Made by a program: the position numbers and the translations under genes
Shown: in pieces, positions 1-5,132 of the stretch
How positions within the stretch are numbered: position 1 is the stretch's first letter
Layout: every line of letters starts with the position of its first letter
Assembly: GCA_024763495.1 (NCBI GenBank)
Contig: JANTFJ010000220.1
Coordinates: 1-5,132 of the forward strand
DNA from: Desulfobulbaceae bacterium
GTDB lineage: Bacteria; Desulfobacterota; Desulfobulbia; Desulfobulbales; SURF-16
Reading direction: 5' to 3'
Length of the DNA stretch: 5,132 nucleotides
The notes under the pieces: generated by a model
What the model was told of the DNA's origin: nothing
Databases searched by the model: none
What the model saw: the letters and a program-made list of their open reading frames with translations, nothing else

Positions 1-106
1 CGTCATTCCGGCATGTAGTTGGCCGGAGGTAAGCGAGGAACGAGACTCCGATCCAGAAAGCTGCTTAATGCCTATAGATTCCGGCCAACTACATGCCGGA
101 ATGACG
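1..106. repeat. Palindromic intergenic repeat with perfect 27-bp inverted arms
   Basis: Bases 1-27 and 80-106 are perfect reverse complements, beginning CGTCATTCCGGCATG and ending CATGCCGGAATGACG, with a 52-base centre (28-79) that has no comparable pairing. The element starts exactly at the window edge, so its left boundary is unknown. The size, GC-rich palindromic ends and intergenic position fit a REP- or MITE-like dispersed repeat. It encodes nothing. It lies downstream of the polyferredoxin gene and could act as a bidirectional transcription barrier, but there is no T-run after either arm, so I do not call it an intrinsic terminator. The inverted repeat is seen directly; the family assignment is inference. 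Confidence 0.8.
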
Positions 107-163
107 AAGTGAGTGTCCAATTCCCTGCTGTTGCAGGCTTTACATGTAATTATATGATTAAAT

Positions 164-296
164 TTCACCAGGGCTATAAACAAATTTATGCATCATGATT
201 GCTGATTCAACTGCCCCGAAGGGGCCTCTTTTTCCAAGCGAAGTCTTGGAAAAAGCGTAGAGACTTAAATGTTGCAAAGATTTGCTCCCTGGTGAA
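164..296 (-). repeat. Long imperfect foldback enclosing two smaller hairpins
   Basis: A perfect 10-bp inverted repeat (TTCACCAGGG at 164-173, CCCTGGTGAA at 287-296) closes the element. Read as minus-strand RNA, the pairing continues inward after a 5-base bulge (174-178): 280-286 with 179-185 (7 bp, one G-U), 273-276 with 189-192, and 269-271 with 194-196. This gives about 25 pairs in all. The centre holds two independent perfect hairpins: 228-238 with 245-255 (11 bp, 6-base loop) and 213-217 with 221-225 (5 GC pairs, 3-base loop). The element begins nine bases beyond the stop codon of the polyferredoxin gene and would sit in its 3' untranslated RNA. No open frame with a start codon and ribosome site lies inside. 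Confidence 0.6.
213..233 (+). terminator. Possible plus-strand intrinsic terminator
   Basis: GCCCC-GAA-GGGGC forms a five-pair all-GC hairpin, followed after CTC by five T residues (229-233). This fits a short rho-independent terminator for a plus-strand gene beyond the left edge of the window, which would converge on the minus-strand polyferredoxin gene. Weaknesses are the short stem, the three-base gap before the T-run, and the fact that the same T-run is the 5' arm of the neighbouring 11-bp hairpin. No such plus-strand gene is visible here. Confidence 0.3.
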
Positions 297-304
297 CGGT
301 TACG

Positions 305-1663
305 TCAAAAGATAAATATAACGTAAATTAACAGAAGAAAGAAAATCAGCAGGTTGATGCCGATAAATCCTTTTAAACTGATCATTCCCTCAAAATCCTC
401 CAGGCAAAAACGCCAGAGGATATAGCAGCCGGCTATGGCACCGTTTACCATAAACAGGGCCGACATGATCTGAATAGGAAAATCGGGAATTGTAAAAGCC
501 AGACGTTCGAAAAAATGAATACCGAACTGGCGGCCGAAGGTAGGGATAAAATCCCCGATACCACCGGCAAAAAAATCCATCCGGTAAACCAGTTCCCCGG
601 TAAAGGCCATTGGGATAAGAATCGGCACCATTGGCGAGAATTTTCCAAAAACAGGATCTTCCGTTATTCCAAACATCCTGGCCCCGGCCCTGATAATACC
701 TAAAATAAAAATAAAAAAAATGACCAGCAGCAGGCTGAAAGCTACTGCATCGGTGACATGGAAAAAATTGAGGATATCCGTGTAAATTTCTTTATGCCGG
801 ATAAATCTGGCAAGTTGAGAACCAATTAAAAAAGGAACAATATAAGAACAGGTTATATGCCGTCCCTTGTTGCGGATCAGTTCACTGTAAGGATTACGAA
901 CCAGAAATTGGGGTGAATCACGATCACAGAGAGGCAGGCAATGACCGCAGACCAGGCACTGGAGGTTATTTTTTACTGATACCGCGCCCAGCGAGACCGG
1001 GCATCCCATCTTACCGTCTTTACCCCGTTTGCAGGCAAAAGTTTTACAGCCCCGGCATTTATTGTGATCGGCCCTGAATTCAGTAATTGACAGGGTGGCA
1101 GCCGCACCTGATATTCGCCCTAAAGGACAGAGATATTGACACCAGGCCTGTCCTGGGAAAAAAACAGCCATAATTGCCGCGCCCAGGACAATCGTCAGGG
1201 TGAGCCATGAGGTGCCGGCCGGCCAGTGTTCAAGTCCGGCAACAATTTCAGCCCAGATTATAAGGGCGAAAAAAAACACCGATACATGAACCCCGTATCG
1301 CTGCAGCGACCTGGGTTTTTTAAAGGAAAACGACCAGCCCTTTTTCTGCAGGAAGACGCCCAGCCCGGGAAAGGGACAGATGCCGCACCACATCCGGCCC
1401 AGGAAAAACCAGGAAAGGACAATCCCCGGCCAGAGCAGCCCCCATGACAAAAAAATTACTATATTGCGATCAGCCTGCTGGGGGCCGAAAAACCCTAAGA
1501 GAATAACCAGAATAAAAATTACATCATTAGCGGTACGAAGGACAGCATAGTGGTGACGGGCGGCCAGAAAACGACGGAAAGCCGGGAAAGTTCGGAACAG
1601 GTCAATACGTTCATTCTCATGTGATGATATAAGATTTTTTAGTACTTTGCTCCACCAGGTCAC
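305..1663 (-). CDS. NapH/CcoG-type membrane polyferredoxin (4Fe-4S, multi-pass)
   Basis: This 452-residue inner-membrane protein probably passes electrons between the quinone pool or a cytoplasmic donor and a partner enzyme, as NapH-like proteins do; the partner is unknown. Membrane segments lie near residues 43-60, 67-88, 125-143 and 153-170. Each of the first two pairs ends in the family's Cys-Pro motif: WCGICP (C93, C96) and WCQYLCP (C175, C179). A soluble ferredoxin-like segment follows, with C203, C206, C211, C221 (CX2CX4CX9CP) and C236, C239, C242, C246 (CX2CX2CX3C), enough for two 4Fe-4S clusters. Residues 271-452 add roughly five more membrane segments with no cluster motifs. The start is GTG, preceded by GAAAGG eight bases upstream and by an in-frame TAA ten codons further up; no in-frame ATG lies near it. 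The stop is TGA. The family assignment is firm, but the exact role and electron partner are not. No reductase, cytochrome or maturation gene adjoins it. Confidence 0.9.
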   Translation of the reverse strand: MTWWSKVLKNLISSHENERIDLFRTFPAFRRFLAARHHYAVLRTANDVIFILVILLGFFGPQQADRNIVIFLSWGLLWPGIVLSWFFLGRMWCGICPFPGLGVFLQKKGWSFSFKKPRSLQRYGVHVSVFFFALIIWAEIVAGLEHWPAGTSWLTLTIVLGAAIMAVFFPGQAWCQYLCPLGRISGAAATLSITEFRADHNKCRGCKTFACKRGKDGKMGCPVSLGAVSVKNNLQCLVCGHCLPLCDRDSPQFLVRNPYSELIRNKGRHITCSYIVPFLIGSQLARFIRHKEIYTDILNFFHVTDAVAFSLLLVIFFIFILGIIRAGARMFGITEDPVFGKFSPMVPILIPMAFTGELVYRMDFFAGGIGDFIPTFGRQFGIHFFERLAFTIPDFPIQIMSALFMVNGAIAGCYILWRFCLEDFEGMISLKGFIGINLLIFFLLLIYVIFIF

Positions 1664-1671
1664 AATATATG

Positions 1672-1677
1672 CCTTTC
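1672..1677 (-). promoter_or_regulatory. Ribosome binding site supporting a GTG start
   Basis: Minus-strand GAAAGG lies eight bases before the GTG at 1663. It matters because the gene has no ATG near its 5' end: the site plus the in-frame upstream stop fixes the GTG as the start. Confidence 0.55.
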
Positions 1678-1720
1678 GTTCAGTGAGTAAAAATTAAAAG
1701 ACAGGAGGGGTAACTGACAG

Positions 1721-1805
1721 CGCTCAATAAAGTACAACCCGGACGGCGACACCCCCATAAAGATAGCACTCAACAAACTACATTCAGACGGCGACAACCC
1801 CATAA
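1721..1805. repeat. Imperfect tandem duplication, ~46-base period
   Basis: Bases 1721-1760 and 1767-1805 align with about 80% identity by eye. They share CTCAA, TACA, ACGGCGACA and CCCCATAA in the same order, with one single-base gap. A weaker inverted match to the first copy lies at 1859-1886 (CCGGGTTG..GTAC against GTACAACCCGG), so the gap between the protease and polyferredoxin genes may hold three degenerate units. No start codon with a ribosome site is present. The function is unknown. The unit could be an operator-like duplication in the upstream region of the polyferredoxin gene or decayed repeat DNA. Confidence 0.55.
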
Positions 1806-1918
1806 CCGTAAGGAATTTAAGGGGCGCTGCCATCTGCGTGATCCACGCCTGCGATAATACATGGGTATATCGCCGGGTTGAAGTACGTGCAGGTTGCTGT
1901 TCATGGAGCGCTCACACA

Positions 1919-3046
1919 TCAACTTATGGCATCAAGAATAATATTTGTCTGGAATTGCCGGCCATCGCGTAAAATTTTGAGAGTTACCTGTTCTCCTACC
2001 TTGCATTTTTCTAATTCATTACGTAAATCATCATAGGATAACAACTCCTTACCATTAATACTCTCAATAATATCGCCAAGTAGAATTTTACCGTTTACCT
2101 GTCTGGTTCCACGCAGTCCGGCTTTTTCAGCACCGCTGCCGGGCTGGACGTTAATTATCAGCATACCCTTGATACCCAGGCGATCAGCCAGTCGTTCATT
2201 GGCTATTGAGACGCCAAGCGCCGGACGAACCAGGCGGCCATGCCTGATAAGTTCCGGCACCACCCGATTAACCTCGTCCACCGGCACGGCAAAGCCGATT
2301 CCGGCATTAACTCCTGCCGGGCTGTAAATAGCGGTATTAATGCCAATTAACCTGCCGGCACTGTCAAGCAGGGGGCCGCCGGAATTACCGGGATTAATCG
2401 CCGCGTCTGTCTGGATCATTCCCTGGACAGTCTGGCCGGTAACTGATTTTATTTCCCGATCCAGGGCACTGACAATTCCGGCGGTAATGGTATGATCAAG
2501 GCCAAAGGGATTACCAATAGCCACAACTTTCTGGCCCACCAGCAAATTTCTGGATTCACCGATCAGGATAGGATGCAAAGCGGCAACCGGAGCTGAAATC
2601 TGCAGCACGGCAATATCCTTATCCGGGGCAGCGCCAATAAGTACAGCCTTCCATGTCGTGTCATCCGACAGGGTTACCTGAACTCTGCCGGCATCCTCGA
2701 TCACATGATAATTAGTAACAATCCGACCTTCCTCATCCCAGATGATACCAGAGCCGGTACCCTTGGGAATTTCATAAACATTAAGGCTGAAAATGTTTCG
2801 CCGCAACTCAATACTGGTTATATATACCACTGAGGGAGAAGCGGCCTGAAACAATTCAATTATATTTTTTTCATCTCCGGCAAGATCACCCCTGGCCGTG
2901 ACGGGACGAGGAGTCGCGTCAGGATTATGAACCGGCCTGACCTGCCGGCCAAACACCCACCAGAGTACAGCCAGGACAATAAGCAGAATTATCAAGGAAT
3001 TATTGCGGCGAGCCGATTTGTAACGTGAAGAATTATAATATGCCAT
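1919..3046 (-). CDS. htrA: HtrA/DegS-like membrane-anchored serine protease (S1C, one PDZ)
   Basis: This 375-residue envelope protease should degrade or process misfolded or regulatory proteins in the periplasm. Residues 17-33 form one hydrophobic anchor after a basic, Asn/Ser-rich N-terminus, giving an N-in, protease-out topology. The trypsin-like domain (about 60-265) shows the complete catalytic triad: H114 in TNYHVIED, D144 in DKDIAVL, and S222 in NPGNSGGPLL. A single PDZ domain follows (about 275-368, beginning RPALGVSI). One anchor, one protease domain and one PDZ match DegS architecture, and the length is close to E. coli DegS and well short of two-PDZ DegP. Calling it degS would imply a sigma-E/RseA pathway, and no rseA- or rpoE-like gene is nearby, so htrA is used as the family name. 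The ATG is the only plausible start: the next Met is residue 210, and an in-frame TGA lies eight codons upstream. The Shine-Dalgarno sequence is weak. Such proteins are sometimes mislabelled 2-alkenal reductase. Confidence 0.93.
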   Translation of the reverse strand: MAYYNSSRYKSARRNNSLIILLIVLAVLWWVFGRQVRPVHNPDATPRPVTARGDLAGDEKNIIELFQAASPSVVYITSIELRRNIFSLNVYEIPKGTGSGIIWDEEGRIVTNYHVIEDAGRVQVTLSDDTTWKAVLIGAAPDKDIAVLQISAPVAALHPILIGESRNLLVGQKVVAIGNPFGLDHTITAGIVSALDREIKSVTGQTVQGMIQTDAAINPGNSGGPLLDSAGRLIGINTAIYSPAGVNAGIGFAVPVDEVNRVVPELIRHGRLVRPALGVSIANERLADRLGIKGMLIINVQPGSGAEKAGLRGTRQVNGKILLGDIIESINGKELLSYDDLRNELEKCKVGEQVTLKILRDGRQFQTNIILDAIS

Positions 3047-3137
3047 GGTTATTTTATTTTGGTGGCTTCAAGATTCAAAACCACTTTGTTTGTTATGACA
3101 GGATTTCAGGAGGAAGGCACTAAGGGCACGTTCAAAA

Positions 3138-3263
3138 TTAACTTACCGTTTTAGAGGGGGAACTATAACACATTTTGAAACGATCATGGTCAGTCATAAT
3201 CCTCAACGTAGCCCTGCTACGCCTGCGGTTTTGCCTGACCATGATCGCCTCAACCTGTATCAT
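3138..3263 (-). CDS. Candidate 41-residue Arg-rich small ORF (doubtful)
   Basis: An ATG at 3263 opens a 41-codon frame ending in TAA at 3138. It is preceded by GAGGTGG (3269-3275 on the plus strand), with GAGG eight bases before the ATG. That is a better Shine-Dalgarno match than those of the htrA or mgtE genes here. The product is basic in its middle, with the run RQNRRRSRATLR, and has no signal peptide or membrane segment; I do not recognise it. Almost the whole frame lies in the long hairpin at 3164-3264, and its start codon is inside the stem, so it may be a chance frame of a structured repeat. If translated, it could be a leader peptide 91 bases upstream of the protease gene. Confidence 0.22.
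   Translation of the reverse strand: MIQVEAIMVRQNRRRSRATLRIMTDHDRFKMCYSSPSKTVS
3162..3170 (-). promoter_or_regulatory. Possible extended -10 promoter for the protease gene
   Basis: On the minus strand the sequence reads TGTTATAGT, an extended -10 (TGnTATAAT) with one mismatch. It lies about 115 bases upstream of the protease ATG. No good -35 lies at 16-18 bases; the nearest TTGACA-like string is CTGACC, about 20 bases away inside the hairpin arm. The site overlaps the outer edge of the hairpin, so it is only a weak proposal. Confidence 0.2.
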
Positions 3264-3264
3264 A
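3164..3264 (-). repeat. Long hairpin element, ~28-bp outer stem with wobble pairs on the minus strand
   Basis: Bases 3181-3193 (CGATCATGGTCAG) and 3235-3247 (CTGACCATGATCG) are perfect inverted arms. As minus-strand RNA the stem extends outward through 3248-3253 with 3175-3180 (two G-U pairs), a 2x2 GG/AA internal loop, and 3256-3264 with 3164-3172 (nine pairs, two of them G-U). Inside lies a symmetric 13/13-base loop and a second stem, 3217-3221 with 3207-3211 (CGTAG/CTACG), around a five-base loop; two more G-U pairs extend it. All four outer-stem wobbles pair as G-U only on the minus strand. The element sits upstream of the protease gene and may be a structured leader RNA, a small RNA or a mobile palindromic repeat. 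Confidence 0.6.
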
Positions 3265-3294
3265 TTTACCACCTCAAAATATGAATTTATTTAT

Positions 3295-3444
3295 GAACGA
3301 GCCCTAAGGGCTCACCAGCACCTCATGGTGTCGGAGTTTATCCCCTGTTTTCAAGGGTGCTTACCTCTCTGTCCATCTGGGCGCCTGCTTACATGGCAAC
3401 AGTATGCGGCGCAGGCCCAAAGGAACGAATCTAAGGGCTCACCA
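3295..3444. repeat. Split direct repeat flanking a 105-base segment
   Basis: GAACGA-GCC-CTAAGGGCTCACCA (3295-3317) recurs as GAACGA-AT-CTAAGGGCTCACCA (3423-3444), with 20 bases identical apart from the variable middle. The copies bracket 105 bases (3318-3422) that contain further small hairpins. The second copy can also pair with 3478-3489 (GTGAACTCTTAG) over 10 of 12 positions. This could be a tandem unit, or a footprint left by insertion or recombination of a small element. It is non-coding as far as I can see. Confidence 0.55.
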
Positions 3445-3557
3445 AAAACAACTTCATCTCTACTAATTTATTTTTGAGTGAACTCTTAGCTAACATGTGG
3501 ATATTATGACAAATTACTAAATCGACATAAAATTATTTATCGACAGGCTGTAATCGT

Positions 3558-4946
3558 CTAAAGGTTCAAAAAATATTTGGCTATCATAAAATAAACCAGA
3601 ACTCCAAAAATATCAGTAGCAGTTGTCACAAAAGGATTAGTAGCCACAGCAGTATCAATATCAAGCCGTTTTAAAAGCAAAGGAACAAACGTCCCGACTG
3701 TAGCGGCCCACGTCATGGAACATAAAACAGAAATTCCGACAACCAGTCCGAGATAAGCGGGGGCTGGATATTTGACAAAGGCGAAAAGACCAAGGATAAG
3801 GCCATAAAATCCACCAAGAATTATTCCCACCCTCATCTCTTTAAAGATAACCCTGGCCAGTTCGTTCATGTTTATTCTACCCGTGGCAATTCCGCGGACA
3901 ACAATGGTACCGGATTGAGTGCCGATATTACCGCCCATTCCCATAACAATAGGAATAAAGGCGGCCAGGGAGACAACTTTCTGTAATTCCTGTTCAAAAA
4001 AAGAGACAATAAACACGGCCATCAGCCCGCCGAGCCAGGTGGCAAACAGCCATGGTGCCCTGGTCAGGGCATTTTCAAAAGTCGGTTTTAAGAGAATTTC
4101 TCTATCCTTACCTGCCCCGGCCATCTGGAGAAAATCTTCAGTAGCCTCCTCCCGGATAACATCAATAATATCATCAACTGTAACAATGCCTATTACTTTA
4201 TATGAAGAATCAACTACTGGAACAGCCAGGATATTATATTGAGAAACAATATGGGCTACTTCTTCCTGATCCGTGTCAGTAGCCACGGCAATGACCTTGG
4301 GGTTATGGATATTTTTCAGGAGCCGGTAAGGTGGATGCATCAGCAGTTCTCTCAGCGACAGCACCCCGGCCAGTTGTCCTTCCTCACCATGGGTTATGTA
4401 GAGATAAAAAGACATCTCCATCTCTTCGCTGCGCTCCTGAATTTTACGAATAGCCTCGCCAACGGTGAGTTCTCCATCAAGAGCCATGAAATCAGGGGAC
4501 ATAAGTCCACCAGCGGTTTCCGGATGATATTGGAGAAGTTCATCAACTTCTTCCCTCTCTTCCTTGCCCATGAATTGCCGGATACCATTAGTAACATCAG
4601 CCGGCAAGGCATCAAGGAGATCGGCGGCATCATCAGAGGCCATCTCTCGAATAACGGCAGCCATGAACTTGGGCGTTAAGTCCTCCACCAGTTCCAGCAT
4701 GATGGATTCATCAAGTTCGCTCAAAAAATCGCCTACCAGCCTGGTCTGGGCGACGATATTAAAAATATCCTTACGTTCTTCAGGGCTGAGATGGCGGAAT
4801 ACCCAGGCGATATCAGCGGGATGAGTCTTGTTGACCAGCTTCATCAGCCGCTCAACAGCATTACGGCGCTGCAGGCGGCGAATAGTATCAAGCAGCACCA
4901 ACCCCTCGCTACCCAGCAGTTCTCTCTTTACAGTTCCCTTGATCAT
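3558..4946 (-). CDS. mgtE: MgtE-family magnesium transporter/channel
   Basis: This 462-residue protein is a homodimeric, Mg2+-gated inner-membrane channel for Mg2+ uptake. All parts of the family are present: a helical N domain (about 20-140, with HPADIAWVF at 42-50), two CBS domains (about 145-205 and 213-270), an acidic connecting plug helix (DVIREEATEDF, 262-272), and five membrane segments (about 297-317, 324-345, 371-391, 397-420, 437-458). Pore signatures are PIVMGMGGNIGTQ (332-344) and the NPFVTTATD block, whose D445 matches the pore aspartate D432 of Thermus thermophilus MgtE. The length is normal. The ATG is fixed by an in-frame TAA three codons upstream; a modest TTGGA lies about nine bases before it. 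No M-box riboswitch is recognisable in the 186 bases upstream, so control is probably post-translational gating through the cytosolic domains, as known for the family. Confidence in the family is very high. Confidence 0.97.
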   Translation of the reverse strand: MIKGTVKRELLGSEGLVLLDTIRRLQRRNAVERLMKLVNKTHPADIAWVFRHLSPEERKDIFNIVAQTRLVGDFLSELDESIMLELVEDLTPKFMAAVIREMASDDAADLLDALPADVTNGIRQFMGKEEREEVDELLQYHPETAGGLMSPDFMALDGELTVGEAIRKIQERSEEMEMSFYLYITHGEEGQLAGVLSLRELLMHPPYRLLKNIHNPKVIAVATDTDQEEVAHIVSQYNILAVPVVDSSYKVIGIVTVDDIIDVIREEATEDFLQMAGAGKDREILLKPTFENALTRAPWLFATWLGGLMAVFIVSFFEQELQKVVSLAAFIPIVMGMGGNIGTQSGTIVVRGIATGRINMNELARVIFKEMRVGIILGGFYGLILGLFAFVKYPAPAYLGLVVGISVLCSMTWAATVGTFVPLLLKRLDIDTAVATNPFVTTATDIFGVLVYFMIAKYFLNL

Positions 4947-5132
4947 ATAAATTTATCCAAGATTTTAAGCCATCCGGAAAAACAACCTGTACAACTTGCT
5001 TTCTCTTTTGCCTGCTCTCCAGGCCGGCCTCTGAACAGTTACAAATACTGAGATTTGCAATCATTAGGCGCTTACGGCCATTGTCTAAACAATTTTTTGT
5101 TTTGATTTTTGGTAACTTCTCCATATGTGGTG

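Larger units (their letters stand above)
3047..3557. other. Repeat-rich intergenic island between mgtE and the protease gene
   Basis: This 511-base stretch has no confidently coding gene. From left to right it holds the protease leader, the long hairpin at 3164-3264, a perfect six-pair hairpin GAGCCC-TAA-GGGCTC (3299-3313), a small CACC-TCAT-GGTG hairpin (3319-3330), and GCCTGC/GCAGGC arms (3383-3388 with 3411-3416). These are followed by a second copy of CTAAGGGCTCACCA (3431-3444), then AT-rich sequence to the mgtE stop with ATCGACA twice (3521-3527, 3539-3545). No clear intrinsic terminator for mgtE is visible. The density of small inverted repeats suggests an accumulated or decayed repeat element rather than an ordinary promoter region. 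Confidence 0.7.

Noticed and set aside
218..300. Minus-strand coding remnant just past the polyferredoxin stop
   Set aside because: One frame is open for about 30 codons, but it begins directly after a TAA, has no start codon, and coincides with the hairpin arms.
445..703. Short open frames on both strands inside the polyferredoxin gene
   Set aside because: They overlap a full-length gene with strong family motifs in another frame and show no features of their own.
3201..3254. Integron attC site
   Set aside because: CCTCAAC boxes at 3201-3207 and 3248-3254 resemble the RYYYAAC end, but they are direct repeats. There is no GTTRRRY partner on the same strand in the right position, and no integrase gene is visible.
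3175..3477. 100-codon plus-strand open frame starting with TTG
   Set aside because: It has a TTG start, no ribosome site at a usable distance, and runs through the arms of the long hairpin and both copies of the direct repeat. The product looks like a chance translation of palindromic DNA.
3919..4824. Several plus-strand open frames opposite mgtE
   Set aside because: They are antisense shadows of mgtE, whose domains and pore motifs are continuous in the minus-strand frame.
5080..5100. Plus-strand terminator ATTGT-CTAA-ACAAT followed by T-rich sequence
   Set aside because: The stem has only five AT-rich pairs, too weak to support, and no plus-strand gene precedes it.
4947..5132. M-box magnesium riboswitch upstream of mgtE
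   Set aside because: I looked for the conserved M-box core and its terminator on the minus strand and saw neither. Only a modest ribosome site and a 10-bp palindrome AGGCCGGCCT (5021-5030) are present.

Overview
The window most likely comes from the chromosome of a Gram-negative bacterium with an anaerobic or respiratory lifestyle. A membrane-anchored HtrA/DegS-type protease points to a periplasm. An integral-membrane polyferredoxin of the NapH type is typical of anaerobic respirers such as Desulfobacterota. That lineage is an inference from gene content and general style; no marker gene fixes it. I see no phage, plasmid, CRISPR, rRNA or tRNA signal.

Layout: three complete protein genes all lie on the minus strand. 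In transcription order (right to left) they are mgtE (3558-4946, Mg2+ channel/transporter), an HtrA/DegS-like serine protease (1919-3046) and a NapH-like membrane polyferredoxin (305-1663). They are separated by 511 and 255 bases, so they look like three separately expressed housekeeping genes rather than an operon. They have no obvious common pathway beyond all acting at the inner membrane.

The gaps between the genes hold most of the unusual structure. Bases 1-106 carry a perfect 27-bp inverted repeat, resembling the short dispersed palindromic repeats seen in many bacterial genomes. Bases 164-296 fold into a long imperfect hairpin enclosing two smaller perfect hairpins. The gap 1664-1918 has an imperfect tandem duplication (about 46-base period) plus a possible inverted remnant. 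The gap 3047-3557 is a repeat-rich island with a near-30-bp hairpin at 3164-3264, whose outer-stem imperfections are mostly G-U wobbles on the minus strand. It also has several shorter hairpins and a split direct repeat. A 41-codon Arg-rich frame with a good Shine-Dalgarno sequence starts inside the long hairpin's stem; it may be a leader peptide or only a by-product of the repeat.

I did not find a clear new multi-gene system. The best candidates for something undescribed are the two long foldback elements, above all the one upstream of the protease gene.
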